64,000 nucleotides of DNA from JAFDZO01 sp044226845 (GCA_044226845.1 JBGAGG010000006.1:62001-126000), one strand, 5' to 3'. Positions 16,167 through 27,131 are shown, counted from the stretch's first letter. Numbers and translations are program-made. The notes: generated by a model not told the origin, from the letters alone.

Positions 16167-19100
16167 ATGTCGTTCCCACTCTCTAAAAATAAAGATTCAA
16201 AAGAATTTGTAAAAAAATTTACTAAGTTTGCATCGTCCATTTCAGAAGGTGTGATAATTTCTGATGAGAAAGAAGGAATTATCTGGGTGAATAAATCATT
16301 CGAGAAAATTTCAGGATATACGCTTAAAGAGCTAATCGGAAAAGGACCGGAGATTTTTCACGGTGAAAAAACCAATAAATCGGCAGTCCGGAATTTAAGG
16401 AAATCCATTAAAAAAGGTGAGACTGTTTCAATTGAATTAGTAAATTATAAACCTGACGGAACTCCATATTGGATAAATCTTACAATCACACCGATATTGA
16501 ACGAGAACAATAAAGTAACAAAATATATTTCATTTGAACGGGATATAACCGAGCAAAAATTAATTGAGAAGAACAAAGGGCAGTCAGATGAGATTTATAA
16601 AGTTCTTTTTAAAAAGAGCCCGGTAAATATGTTTATATTTGACCCGGTTACTTATAAAATGATTGAAGCTAACGAGGCTGCATTGTGTACGTACGGCTAT
16701 ACCAAGGAAGATTTTTTGAAACTCACAGTAAAAGATATCAGACCGCCTGAAGACTGGAAGAAAGTTAAAAAAATAATTAAAGATGTTAAGGAAGAATTTG
16801 TACTTAAAGGTGTATGGAGACACCTGAAGAAAAACGGCGATACAATATTTGTTGATATAAAAGCAAGTGCAATAGAGTACAATGGTAAAAAAGCAATATT
16901 AACGATTACAACAGATGTAACGGACCGCCATTTAAAGGAACTGGAAGTAGAAGATTTAAATGAGAATCTTACATTATTGAATGATTCGCTTAAAAAAAAT
17001 CTGAGTAAAAATAACGAATTACTTCGTGAATTGAAAATTAAAGAGCAGAAACTATCTGCAGCAAGACAATCTGCTAAAATAGGCACGTGGGAAATCGATA
17101 TAAAGACTAATAAGATTACAGCTTCAGAAGAAGTGTACAATATTTTCAATATTAAACCTAATGAAAAATTATCATTTAAAAAATTTCAGAGCCGGGTACA
17201 TCCCGATGATTTGGACCGATATACTAAAACAATAAATGATTTGGTAGTTAATTCTGAACCGATTGATATAGAATATAAATTAAAACCTATTAACGGAAAC
17301 TGTAAACATATCGTATCAAAAGGCGCGCTAATTTATGATGATAATGGGCACCCTGAATTACTTTCAGGTATAACAATTGATATTACCGCTAAGAAACATA
17401 ACGAAGAGAAAATTGCAGCTCAGCTTAAAAATATCAGCATAATTCTTTCCGGCATTACTTCTCCTTTTTTCGTTATAGATAAAAAATATAATCTGCTTTT
17501 CATAAATGATACTTCTGCCAGATTATCGGGGTTTACAAAAGAAGAACTGGTCGGAAAGAATATTTTTGAAGTATATCCTGACCGTGACTTCATAGAAGAA
17601 AAAAAGGAATATGATAAAGCGTTTAAAGAAAATAAGAGTCGTCAATTTGAAACTACATACTTGGGAAGAACTTTTAGCGTAAATCTTTATCCTTCAGAAA
17701 TCGGTCTGGCTGTATCAGCTACTGAAATAACCGAGAATAAAAAAATAACTAAAGAACTTGAAGAAAAAGTAAAATTCATCGAAGAAATAGGAAATAATAC
17801 ACCAGGTGGAATAATACAGACAGTTTATTATCCTGATGGAAGAGTTGAAGCTCCGTATATCAGCGCAGGATTTAAAGAACTGTGGGGATTAAATCCTGAA
17901 GAAGTAAAAAAAGATATAGTCAAAAGATTTGTTCCGATTCATCCGGAAGACAGGGAGTCAGTTAAAAATGATATTGATAATGCTATAAAAAATCTTGTTC
18001 CGCTTGACCATAAGTTCAGATTTATAAATCAGAAGTCAAAAGAAATTAAATGGGTACATGCTAAAGCCGTTCCAAGTAAAAAAGAAGACGGCAGTGTAGT
18101 GTTAAACGGGGTATTTATAGATATATCTGAGAGTGAGAAATATTATAATGAGCTTGAAAAATCGAATAGAAGATATGAGTATGTTTCTAAAGCAGCAAAT
18201 GAAGTCATCTGGGACTGGGATTTGAAAACTAATATAATGGAGCTTGCCGGTAACTACGAAGAACTGTTCGGATACGAATTTCCTGATAACAAAGTACCAT
18301 TCGAGTTTGTACAAAGCAGAATTCATCCTGATGATTTAGAAATAGTAAAGAAGAACATTGAGTTTGGTATGGCTGATATTGAAAATCATCACAGAGATAA
18401 TTATTACAGGATGTTTGATATTAATGATAAGATAATTTATATATATGAAAGGTCTTATACTATATTTGATCCTGTTACAAATGAACCTTTAAAAATAATC
18501 GGAACAGCGCAGGATATCACACTCAGGAAAAAACATGAGGAAGAAATAAAAGAAAAAGCAAAATTTATACAGCATTTAAGCAATAATATTCCCGGGGCAA
18601 TTTTCCAATCGGTTTATTATCCTGACGGAACTTCAAAGATGACATTTGCCAGTGAAGGTTTCAGAGAATTATGGGGAATGTCAGTTGAAGAAGTTCTTAA
18701 AAATTCAGAAAAAAGATTTATCCCAATACACAAAGACGATATTGATAAGATAAAAAGTGAAGTAAAAAATACATTGGAAAATTTATTGCCGTTGGACTGT
18801 AAGTACAGATTTGTAAATCAGGAGACGGGAAAAATAAGCTGGGTGCGTTCAAAATCTATACCCGAAAAATTACAGGATGGAAGTATCGTACTTACCGGTG
18901 TGATTGTTGACGTAACAGATACAGAAAAATATTATAATGAGCTTGAAAAATCTAACGAGAGATATGAATATGTAAGTAAAGCTGCAAATGAAGGAATATG
19001 GGACTGGGATTTAACTACTAACATAGTAAAAATCGGAGGCAGCTTTAATGAAATGATGAAGAGTAAAATTGAACTTACGGAGATAACGTTTGAAACATTG

Positions 19101-21956
19101 GTAAATTCTATTCACGCAGAGGATAAAGAAAGAGTCGATAAAAAATTCATGACATTCCTTCAGGATTCAACCCAAAGATACTGGGAAGATACATTCAGGC
19201 TTATTAACATTGATGGAGAAATTGTACATACTTATCAGAGAGGTTATGCAATTTATGATGAGAAAGCAAATAAGCCTGTGCGATTTGTCGGCTCTGCATT
19301 TGATATTACCCGTAGAGTAAAAGATGAAGAAGCAATAAAAGCTGAGATAAGAAGAAATAATATTATCGTTGAAAGTATGACTGATCCGTTCTTTGTAATA
19401 GGCAAAGATTTGAAAGTTATTCTTGCAAATAAAGCCGGACTTGCTTTGGCTAATAAAAACAAAGAAGATTTACTCGGTAAAGAAATGTACAGTTTTGAGT
19501 TTGTCAGAAATCATCAGGTTTTATCTGACTTGTTCAAAGAGACTATGGATAAGAATGAGACTTTCCAAGGTGAGTTTAAATTAAGCAATAAGTGGTTTGA
19601 TGTTTTACTTTACCCGTCAGAAATAGGTCTTGCAGTGCATGCCAGAGATATAACAAAAAGAAAAAATCAGCAGGATGAACTTGAAAAAAATGTCAAGTTC
19701 ATAAAAGAAATAAGCGACTCAACTCCTGGTTTTATTTTCCAACTCGAATTTGACAGCAGCTTAACTCCAAAGTTGAATTATGCCAGCGAAAACGCAGCTA
19801 ACTACTGGGGATTTCCTGTGAGTGATGCAATAAATGGAAAAGAAGAAATATTTCGTTCTGTGCACAAAGATGATTTTCCGGATTTCATGCAATCCATGCT
19901 AAACTGCGCTAAAAATCTTACAAACCTGAACAATAAGTTCAGGCTGGTAAATATCATTACGAATGAAATAAAGTGGATGCGTATAATTGCTATAGGAACT
20001 AAGTTAAAAAACGGTAATTCAATTATTAACGGCTCAGTGATAGATATTACCGATGCCGAAACTTATTATACAAAACTTGAGCAGGCTAATCAAAGATATG
20101 AGCACGTATCTAAGGCAACTAATAATACTATATGGGAATTGGATCTGAAAAAAGATGTATGTATAATTGGCGGAGCGTATGAAGAAATGTTCGGTTATAA
20201 ACTGCCTGACAATATTCTTACCGATGAATTCCATACAAGGCTTTTGCATCCTGATGATCTGGAGGAAGTGAACCGCTCTAAACAAGAAGCGCTGAATGAC
20301 AAAACAAAACGGTACTGGGAAAGAAGTTACAGAATTATAAGAAAAGACGGTGAAGTAAGATATGTGAATGACAGAGCTTATATAGTTTATGATGATGCGA
20401 CTGAAACTCCGTTGAAAATAATCGGTTCAACTCAGGATATAACTGAGAACAAAGAATACGAAGAAGCATTAAAAAAGAATGCAAAATTTATAAAAGAAAT
20501 AAGTGAATCGATGCATGGGTTTATTTTCCAGACAGAGTATGATGAAAATTATAATGCAAAGCTTAATTTTGCCAGTAAAAATGCTTATGACTATTGGGGA
20601 GTAACACCTGAAGAAGTGATAGCTGACCAATCAAAGCTGTTGGATTCAATTCATTTTGAAGATATAGCAGAAGTTGTAAATAAGAGGATTGAGTCTGCAA
20701 AAAATCTAACTAATATGAACTTCAAATTCCGCTATGTAAATAAAACAACAGGCGTGATAAAATGGGTACGTGCTATGGCAGTACCTACAAGATTAGAAAA
20801 CGGTCATACTTTGGTAAACGGAACTATTGTAGATATTACCGAAACTGAAAATTATTATAACAAGCTTGAAGAGGCAACAAGAAGGTATGAATATTTATCT
20901 AAGGCTACCCATGAAACTATCTGGGAAATGGATGTTGCAAATATGGAAATTCTTTTAGGCGGCGGCTACAAAGAAATGCTGGGACAGGAATTCCCTGAAA
21001 ATAAAATTCCATTTACACTTTGGGAAAAACATGTTCATCCGGAAGATTTAGAAAGAACAGTAAGCTCTATGCATTCTGTTCTTACAGATCCAAATAAAAG
21101 ATATTGGGAATCGAAATATCGTATTATACGTGAAGACGGAAAGGTTATTGATGTATTTGAGAGAGCTTATATTGTTTACGATGAAAAAAATTCTATTCCG
21201 GTTAAAATAATCGGCTCTACACAAGATGTAACCGAATTAAATAAAGTTCAGGCTGAACGGGATAATATGATGGCTGATCTGGTAAAACGAAATAAAGCGC
21301 TTGAGCAGTTTACTTATATGGTATCACATAACTTAAGAGCGCCTATTGCAAATATACTGGGTATAAGTTATCTGCTTGATGAAGGAGAGCATGATGAAGA
21401 AACATTGGGTGAAATGCATCAGCTGATAAAACAATCGTCATCGAAACTGGATAATGTTATCCGAGATATGAATGAAATACTTTCAGTTAAAAAAGGATTT
21501 AATGAAGAAAGAACTTTGGTATATTTTGATGATTTACTGAATGATATAATTGAAACTGAAAAGAAGGCAATACATGATTCAAAAGTTACGATAATTTCAG
21601 ATTTCAAGGAGGTAGAATCTTTAGTGACCATTAAAAATTATATGCACGGCATATTTCAGAATCTTATTTCAAACGGAATAAAATACAGAGGTACAAAATC
21701 ACCCTGGATAAAAATTAGTTCTAATGAAGATGAAAATTATGTTTACCTGAATTTTGAAGATAACGGTATAGGTATAGATCTTGAAAAGAACAAAGATAAA
21801 ATTTTTGGTCTGTACAATAAATTTCATTTGAACAAGGAAGGTAAGGGAATGGGGCTGTTCATGGTAAAAAGTCACGTTGAAAGTCTTGACGGTGAAATTT
21901 CCGTCAGCAGTGAAGTAAATAAAGGCACAAAATACATAATCAAACTCCAAAAATAA
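16167..21956 (+). CDS. Giant PAS-repeat histidine kinase (about 13 PAS domains)
   Basis: A 1929-residue cytoplasmic sensor kinase without membrane segments. About 13 PAS domains fill residues 15-1690; many end in the PAC signature 'G...DIT/DVT'. Domain 1 is LOV-like but lacks the flavin-reactive Cys (GKGPEIFHG in its place). Domains 5-8 and 10-13 form repeated pairs: a 'FI.EI...GFIFQ' unit followed by an 'RYEYVSKA....IW' unit. The kinase core follows: H-box EQFTYMVSHNLRAP (His about 1721), N-box IFQNLISNGIKYR, G1 DNGIGI and G2 GKGMGLFM. Its stop codon overlaps the start of the receiver gene (TAATG). It is a paralogue of the kinase at 23488. Confidence 0.92.
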   Translation: MSFPLSKNKDSKEFVKKFTKFASSISEGVIISDEKEGIIWVNKSFEKISGYTLKELIGKGPEIFHGEKTNKSAVRNLRKSIKKGETVSIELVNYKPDGTPYWINLTITPILNENNKVTKYISFERDITEQKLIEKNKGQSDEIYKVLFKKSPVNMFIFDPVTYKMIEANEAALCTYGYTKEDFLKLTVKDIRPPEDWKKVKKIIKDVKEEFVLKGVWRHLKKNGDTIFVDIKASAIEYNGKKAILTITTDVTDRHLKELEVEDLNENLTLLNDSLKKNLSKNNELLRELKIKEQKLSAARQSAKIGTWEIDIKTNKITASEEVYNIFNIKPNEKLSFKKFQSRVHPDDLDRYTKTINDLVVNSEPIDIEYKLKPINGNCKHIVSKGALIYDDNGHPELLSGITIDITAKKHNEEKIAAQLKNISIILSGITSPFFVIDKKYNLLFINDTSARLSGFTKEELVGKNIFEVYPDRDFIEEKKEYDKAFKENKSRQFETTYLGRTFSVNLYPSEIGLAVSATEITENKKITKELEEKVKFIEEIGNNTPGGIIQTVYYPDGRVEAPYISAGFKELWGLNPEEVKKDIVKRFVPIHPEDRESVKNDIDNAIKNLVPLDHKFRFINQKSKEIKWVHAKAVPSKKEDGSVVLNGVFIDISESEKYYNELEKSNRRYEYVSKAANEVIWDWDLKTNIMELAGNYEELFGYEFPDNKVPFEFVQSRIHPDDLEIVKKNIEFGMADIENHHRDNYYRMFDINDKIIYIYERSYTIFDPVTNEPLKIIGTAQDITLRKKHEEEIKEKAKFIQHLSNNIPGAIFQSVYYPDGTSKMTFASEGFRELWGMSVEEVLKNSEKRFIPIHKDDIDKIKSEVKNTLENLLPLDCKYRFVNQETGKISWVRSKSIPEKLQDGSIVLTGVIVDVTDTEKYYNELEKSNERYEYVSKAANEGIWDWDLTTNIVKIGGSFNEMMKSKIELTEITFETLVNSIHAEDKERVDKKFMTFLQDSTQRYWEDTFRLINIDGEIVHTYQRGYAIYDEKANKPVRFVGSAFDITRRVKDEEAIKAEIRRNNIIVESMTDPFFVIGKDLKVILANKAGLALANKNKEDLLGKEMYSFEFVRNHQVLSDLFKETMDKNETFQGEFKLSNKWFDVLLYPSEIGLAVHARDITKRKNQQDELEKNVKFIKEISDSTPGFIFQLEFDSSLTPKLNYASENAANYWGFPVSDAINGKEEIFRSVHKDDFPDFMQSMLNCAKNLTNLNNKFRLVNIITNEIKWMRIIAIGTKLKNGNSIINGSVIDITDAETYYTKLEQANQRYEHVSKATNNTIWELDLKKDVCIIGGAYEEMFGYKLPDNILTDEFHTRLLHPDDLEEVNRSKQEALNDKTKRYWERSYRIIRKDGEVRYVNDRAYIVYDDATETPLKIIGSTQDITENKEYEEALKKNAKFIKEISESMHGFIFQTEYDENYNAKLNFASKNAYDYWGVTPEEVIADQSKLLDSIHFEDIAEVVNKRIESAKNLTNMNFKFRYVNKTTGVIKWVRAMAVPTRLENGHTLVNGTIVDITETENYYNKLEEATRRYEYLSKATHETIWEMDVANMEILLGGGYKEMLGQEFPENKIPFTLWEKHVHPEDLERTVSSMHSVLTDPNKRYWESKYRIIREDGKVIDVFERAYIVYDEKNSIPVKIIGSTQDVTELNKVQAERDNMMADLVKRNKALEQFTYMVSHNLRAPIANILGISYLLDEGEHDEETLGEMHQLIKQSSSKLDNVIRDMNEILSVKKGFNEERTLVYFDDLLNDIIETEKKAIHDSKVTIISDFKEVESLVTIKNYMHGIFQNLISNGIKYRGTKSPWIKISSNEDENYVYLNFEDNGIGIDLEKNKDKIFGLYNKFHLNKEGKGMGLFMVKSHVESLDGEISVSSEVNKGTKYIIKLQK

Positions 21957-22384
21957 TGTCAGAAGGTAAGAATCTCATATTATTAATTGACGATGATGCA
22001 ATTTGCAATGCCATTAATAAAATAGTCCTCAATAAAAAATTTGCAATTGAGAAGGGCTGTGATATTGAGATTAAGGCATATATTGAGCCTCAAAAAGGCT
22101 TGAAATATCTTGAAGAGGTTCTGCAAACGAAATCATACGAAAAAATTATGATATTACTGGATATAAATATGCCGGTAATGACGGGCTGGGAATTTCTTGA
22201 GGAATTTAGTAAAATAAAAAATATCTATAATGATGTTGTAATTTTTATTTTGACCTCAAGTGTAAATGAATCAGATATTGAAAAGGCTTCAGATGACCAA
22301 AATGTTACGGGCTTTATTACAAAGCCGCTTGCATCTGAAAATGCTGAAAAACTATATCAACTTTCAGGATGTGTACTTGGATGA
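21956..22384 (+). CDS. Single-domain response regulator (receiver only)
   Basis: A 142-residue receiver domain: acidic pocket IDDD (12-14), phosphoacceptor Asp69 in ILLDINMP, switch Thr100 in LTSS, and Lys123 in TKPL. No output domain follows, so it must act by protein contact or relay phosphate. The ATG overlaps the kinase TAA by one base, so the two are translated together and the kinase is its likely phosphodonor. Confidence 0.93.
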   Translation: MSEGKNLILLIDDDAICNAINKIVLNKKFAIEKGCDIEIKAYIEPQKGLKYLEEVLQTKSYEKIMILLDINMPVMTGWEFLEEFSKIKNIYNDVVIFILTSSVNESDIEKASDDQNVTGFITKPLASENAEKLYQLSGCVLG

Positions 22385-22538
22385 ACGGCGAATCATTAAA
22401 GTAATAATACACGCATCCGTTAATTTCCCAATATGATTATTTCTTAGCAAACTAATTTTTAGTCTTTCTAAACTAATATTATCCTCTCATTCCTGATTTT
22501 ATTTGTTTAAATTCCCGAAATTCAAAACTCCAAATATC

Positions 22539-23276
22539 ATGAATAAATTAATTATTCTTATTGTATCTTTTTGCACATTGGCAGTATTCAGCTCTGAGCT
22601 TGCTGCTCAATCACGGAATGATCTTGATAAAAAGTATGCGATTTATAAAAAAAATAAGGTTAAAACTGAAACTATTGAATATAGTGACGGGAGTAAAACC
22701 ATTTCACAATTTGATAAAAAGGGGAGACCTACAGAAGTAAAAAATTACAATAACGGAGTTGAAAGCTACATCACTACATATAATTATGATAAGAAAGGAT
22801 ACTTGAGCGAAGAAGCTTATTTTGGATATGAAAGCGGTGACGGTGTTACAACACAATTTTTTTATGATGCTAACGGGCAGATGATAAAATCAATTGCTTC
22901 AGGAAGCATGGAAGATATTACCGAGTATGTAAATGACGAATTTGGAAATGCAGTAACAATAAAATATGTTTCAACATACGATAAAACTTCAGCCGGTCAG
23001 ATCGAGTATAAAAATACGTATGCAAACGGCTTGCTTTCTACTATCGAAGCTATATGTAAGGAAGGTGATGATATTACAATGTTCTCAAGATACACTTATG
23101 ATGGAGAAAATTTAATAATGAATGAGGAATTCGATAAAGATTGCAAAACAGGTGAGTTAAAATTCTCATTTAAGAAAATATTTGAATACAGTGAAGATGG
23201 ATTGATAACTAAAACAGCTTTTACCAGCACCTACACTGACGGTGTAAAGACAGGTATCTACAAATATGAAAAATGA
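22539..23276 (+). CDS. Secreted YD-like repeat protein
   Basis: A 245-residue exported protein with signal peptide MNKLIILIVSFCTLAVFSSELAAQ. I start it at the ATG at 22539, since the frame's earlier TTG at 22503 would put 12 residues ahead of a perfect signal. The mature part consists of short repeated beta units such as 'DGSKTISQFDKKGRPTEVKNY' and 'YTYDGENLIMNEEF', which resemble the YD repeats of RHS-type proteins. It belongs to the same loose family as the genes at 49518 and 58102-64000. It sits between two kinase-receiver modules; a functional link is not shown. Confidence 0.65.
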   Translation: MNKLIILIVSFCTLAVFSSELAAQSRNDLDKKYAIYKKNKVKTETIEYSDGSKTISQFDKKGRPTEVKNYNNGVESYITTYNYDKKGYLSEEAYFGYESGDGVTTQFFYDANGQMIKSIASGSMEDITEYVNDEFGNAVTIKYVSTYDKTSAGQIEYKNTYANGLLSTIEAICKEGDDITMFSRYTYDGENLIMNEEFDKDCKTGELKFSFKKIFEYSEDGLITKTAFTSTYTDGVKTGIYKYEK

Positions 23277-23487
23277 GGAACTGTAGTTTTATGTTTGTTT
23301 AACTCATTAAAAAATACTTACCTACATTAAACTAAATGCATATCTTGTATCAGTATTTGTTGGTATCTTAACCTAAGATAATTAAGTCTGAAGTGAATGT
23401 TTTTGAACATCACACTAATTCTTTCCTAAGATATTTACTCCGCATTCCACTTGAAAATCTAAATTTTAACAATTTAATTTTCAAATC

Positions 23488-26400
23488 ATGGACTCTCCTT
23501 TATCCGGCAATGAAGTTTCTTCATACGATAACCTTAAATTTATACAAAGCCTAAAAGAGCTTACAGCATCCATAGATGAAGGTATTATTATTACAGATGA
23601 AAAAGAAAATATTCTCTGGGTAAATAATGCATTTGAAAAAATATGCGGAATAGCGCTTAGTGATTTAATCGGCAAAAAGCCAAATACTTTTCAGGGGATT
23701 GATACAAATGAGGAAACTGTTACCGTAATGCGTAATGCGGTTAAGAATGAACAGCCGATAGATACTGAAATATTAAATTACCAGCCTGATAAAACTCCAT
23801 ACTGGATAAAGCTAAACATCTCACCCATAAAAGACAGTAAAGGAACGCTGACAAACTACGTTGCGTTCGAGCATGATATAACACACGAAAAGAACATTGA
23901 AATTGATCTGCAAAAAACTGAATTGCAGTATAAAGACTTGTTCGAAAAAAATCCGTGTGTAATGTGGATATGCGATACAGTTAATTTTAAATTTATAGAG
24001 GTAAATCAGGCTGCAATAGATAAGTATGGTTACAGCTGGGAAGAGTTTATGAAGATGTCTCTTAAAGACGTTAAAACAGCTGAAGATATAGCAAATCTTG
24101 ATGATGCTTTTTCAGATGAATCAGAAACGTACAGAGACCGCGGAATAGTGGAGCATTACAGGAAAAATGGTGAATCAATTTTTGTGGATGTAAAGACTAA
24201 CAGAGTAAACTATGCAGGTAAGCCGTGCTCACTTGCATTGCTGAATGATGTCACAGACAGAGTAAGAAAAGAGAAAGAAATAAAAGAACTGAATAAAAAA
24301 CTGGAGCAGAGAATAATCGAAAGCGATAAAAATAATGCAGAGCTTGCAAAGGCAAATCAAAGATATGAGTTTGTTTCAAAAGCGGCGAATGAAGCGATAT
24401 GGGATTTAGATCTTGAGACTAATATAATTTCATTCGGTGGAAGCTATAAAGAAATGTTCGGATATTCATATCCCAATGATAAAATAGAGCTGAGAAAAAT
24501 ACAGCACATTCTGCATCCCGATGATATAGGGAGAGTAAATAAAAGTATAGCAGATGCGCTTAGCAATCCTTCGCAACGTTTTTGGGAGGGGTATTATAAA
24601 GTTATAAAAAAAGGCGGCGGAATAGTTTACGTTCATGACAGGGCATATATAATTTATAATGAACATACCGGTAAGCCTGTAAGATTTGTAGGAGCAATAC
24701 AAAACATTACACAGGAAAAAAAGAGTGAAGAAGCACTGCTGGAGCAGATGAAGAAAGTTAACATAATAATACAAAGCATAACCGATATTTTTTATGTAGT
24801 GGATACAAACTTTGACCTGCTATACTCGAATACTGCAATGGAAATCCTTACAGGAAAGACTAAGGAAGAACTGAGGGGTAAAAATATCTGGGATATATTT
24901 AATGATGTAGATATAAGTCTTCCAAAATCAGAATTTGAAAAAGCTCTTCTGGAAAAAAAAGAGTCTGAATTTGAAATGGAGTATCGGGAAAAAACTTATC
25001 TTGTCGCACTTCATTATTCTGAAATTGGTTTGACTGTATCAGGTAAAGATGTAACTACACTGAAAAGACGTGAAGAAGAAATAAAAAGCTATGCAAAGTT
25101 TTTAAAAGAAATAAGCAACTCAACTGCCGGGTTTATTTTCCAGCTTGAATATGATTCCGAACTGAGACCAAAGTTAAATTATGCCAGCGAGAAAGCTTAT
25201 GAATACTGGGGTGTGGAAATAAGCGAAATTATGAATGATTATACGAAAGTTCTTAGCGCTATACATCCTGAAGATATTGAAAAAGTAAAGGATGCACTTA
25301 AAGAAATGTTAAATAATCATACTCAGCTTAATGTTAAATACAGATATGTGAATAAAATTACAGACGAAGTGAAATGGGTAAGGGCTTCCGGTATTGCTTC
25401 AGGACAAAAAAATGGAAAAACTATCGTAAACGGTATAGTGACCGATATAACTGAGATAGAGTATAACTATAAACAGCTCGAAGAAGCTAACAGAAGATTT
25501 GAATATCTTTCAAAAGCGACTCATGAAACAATTTGGGAAAGAGACCTTGAAACAGATGTTTTCAATTTAGGCGGCGGTTATAGGGAAATGTTCGGTATGG
25601 AATTTCCGGATAATAAAATTTCATTTTCAGAATGGAAAAAGCTAATACATCCGGATGATTTAAAAAGAACAATAAAATGTATGGATGATACTCTGGGCAA
25701 TCCTTCAAAATCATTTTGGGAATGCAATTATTGTCTTAAAAGAGGTGACGGGCTGACATTAGATGTATTTGAAAAGGCATATATTATATATGATAAAATA
25801 AAAGATAAGCCTGTCAAAATAATAGGCTCTACTCGTGATGTAACTGCACTCAAAAAAATACAAAGAGAAAAGGATAACTTAATAAAAGATCTGATTAAAC
25901 GAAATCAGGTGCTGGAACAATTTACATTTATGGTTTCGCATAATCTCCGCGCGCCGTTAGCAAACTTAATGGGGATACATGAAATACTTGAGGATGAATC
26001 TACTACCGATAAGGAAAGAGAAACGATGTATGCTTTGAATAAAAAATCCGTTTATCGTCTAAACGATGTAATCACTGATATGAATGAAATATTGAGCGTG
26101 AAGAAAAATATGGATGAAGACAGGACAACTATTGTATTTGCAGATATCCTTAAAAGAGTTGATGATGAAGTGCATTCTGCTTTAAGTAAAACAAAATTAG
26201 TTATACAATCTGATTTTTCAAAAGCGGAATCCATTTTTTCAATACCAAGCTATATAAGAAGCATTTTCCAGAATTTAATTACCAACAGTATAAAATACAG
26301 GCATGACGGCTCATCTTATATTAAAATTACTTCTGATGAAGATAACGATTATATATATCTTACTTTTGAGGATGACGGTATGGGAATAGACCTTACAAAG

Positions 26401-26568
26401 AATCACAGTAAGGTATTCGGATTATATAATAGATTTCATCTTGGTATAGAAGGGAAGGGGATGGGACTATTTATGGTTAAAAGCCAGATAGAGAGCCTTC
26501 ACGGAGAAATCTCCGTTGAGAGCAAAGTAAATGTGGGTACAAAGTTTTTTATAAAATTTAAGAAATAA
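23488..26568 (+). CDS. PAS-repeat histidine kinase (about 6 PAS domains), paralogue of the giant kinase
   Basis: A 1026-residue cytoplasmic sensor kinase. About six PAS domains (residues 12-790) align one to one with the giant kinase: domain 1 is LOV-like without the reactive Cys (GKKPNTFQG), domain 3 is the 'RYEFVSKAANEAIWD' type and domain 6 the 'RFEYLSKATHETIWE' type. The kinase core has H-box FTFMVSHNLRAPL (His about 818), N-box IFQNLITNSIKYR, G1 EDDGMGID and G2 GKGMGLFM. A receiver gene follows 4 bases later. The difference in PAS number shows expansion or loss of whole PAS pairs between the two genes. Confidence 0.92.
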   Translation: MDSPLSGNEVSSYDNLKFIQSLKELTASIDEGIIITDEKENILWVNNAFEKICGIALSDLIGKKPNTFQGIDTNEETVTVMRNAVKNEQPIDTEILNYQPDKTPYWIKLNISPIKDSKGTLTNYVAFEHDITHEKNIEIDLQKTELQYKDLFEKNPCVMWICDTVNFKFIEVNQAAIDKYGYSWEEFMKMSLKDVKTAEDIANLDDAFSDESETYRDRGIVEHYRKNGESIFVDVKTNRVNYAGKPCSLALLNDVTDRVRKEKEIKELNKKLEQRIIESDKNNAELAKANQRYEFVSKAANEAIWDLDLETNIISFGGSYKEMFGYSYPNDKIELRKIQHILHPDDIGRVNKSIADALSNPSQRFWEGYYKVIKKGGGIVYVHDRAYIIYNEHTGKPVRFVGAIQNITQEKKSEEALLEQMKKVNIIIQSITDIFYVVDTNFDLLYSNTAMEILTGKTKEELRGKNIWDIFNDVDISLPKSEFEKALLEKKESEFEMEYREKTYLVALHYSEIGLTVSGKDVTTLKRREEEIKSYAKFLKEISNSTAGFIFQLEYDSELRPKLNYASEKAYEYWGVEISEIMNDYTKVLSAIHPEDIEKVKDALKEMLNNHTQLNVKYRYVNKITDEVKWVRASGIASGQKNGKTIVNGIVTDITEIEYNYKQLEEANRRFEYLSKATHETIWERDLETDVFNLGGGYREMFGMEFPDNKISFSEWKKLIHPDDLKRTIKCMDDTLGNPSKSFWECNYCLKRGDGLTLDVFEKAYIIYDKIKDKPVKIIGSTRDVTALKKIQREKDNLIKDLIKRNQVLEQFTFMVSHNLRAPLANLMGIHEILEDESTTDKERETMYALNKKSVYRLNDVITDMNEILSVKKNMDEDRTTIVFADILKRVDDEVHSALSKTKLVIQSDFSKAESIFSIPSYIRSIFQNLITNSIKYRHDGSSYIKITSDEDNDYIYLTFEDDGMGIDLTKNHSKVFGLYNRFHLGIEGKGMGLFMVKSQIESLHGEISVESKVNVGTKFFIKFKK

Positions 26569-26572
26569 TAGT

Positions 26573-26974
26573 ATGCCGAACGAAAAAAAGCTCATCATGC
26601 TTGTAGATGATGATAGCGTATGCAATTCAATTAACACGATCTATCTGCAGCGCAGAATAGCCAAAGAATGTGAATTGATGTCATTTGAATGTGCTTTAGA
26701 AGCGTTAAAATATTTATCTCAATGCTTTAAGACTTATTCATACAGAAAAATTCTTATACTGCTTGATATAAATATGCCGGCTATGACCGGGTTTGATTTT
26801 ATTGATGAGTATAAAAAAATGCAGGAACATGATACGGAAGTTGTAATAAATATTTTAACTTCCAGTATTAATCCCTCTGATATAGAAAAAGTAAATAACA
26901 ATTCTGCAATAACTGATTTTATTTTAAAGCCTATTACTAACGGCAGCTCTGACTGCCTTTTGCAGAAATGGTAA
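26573..26974 (+). CDS. Single-domain response regulator (receiver only)
   Basis: A 133-residue receiver: acidic VDDD (11-14), phosphoacceptor Asp65 in ILLDINMP, Thr96 in LTSS and Lys119 in LKPI. No output domain. It starts 4 bases after the kinase stop and is a clear paralogue of the receiver at 21956, with a shorter C-terminus. It is likely the phosphorylation partner of the kinase at 23488. Confidence 0.93.
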   Translation: MPNEKKLIMLVDDDSVCNSINTIYLQRRIAKECELMSFECALEALKYLSQCFKTYSYRKILILLDINMPAMTGFDFIDEYKKMQEHDTEVVINILTSSINPSDIEKVNNNSAITDFILKPITNGSSDCLLQKW

Positions 26975-27087
26975 ATACTGCTACATGATTTTAAAATTTG
27001 GTTTCTGCTTTTTTATATTTTTATTCTGACAACTGCAAATTATTATAATACCTTCCTGTTTTACTATTCATATACAATAATTCATAA

Positions 27088-27126
27088 AAAAAAGCCCTCC
27101 ATCTCGAAGCAGTACGAATGGAGGGC
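27088..27126 (-). terminator. Strong intrinsic terminator, minus strand
   Basis: GCCCTCCAT and ATGGAGGGC (arms 27094-27102 and 27118-27126) form a perfect 9-bp stem around 15 bases; on the minus strand it is followed by eight T. Transcripts from the gene at 27583-27984 would therefore run through all the hairpin cassettes before ending here. Confidence 0.75.
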
Positions 27127-27131
27127 GGGGG

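Noticed and set aside
16167..16550. LOV photoreceptor domain in the giant kinase
   Set aside because: The first PAS is LOV-like, but the reactive Cys of the GxNCRFLQ motif is missing (GKGPEIFHG), so blue-light sensing is not supported.
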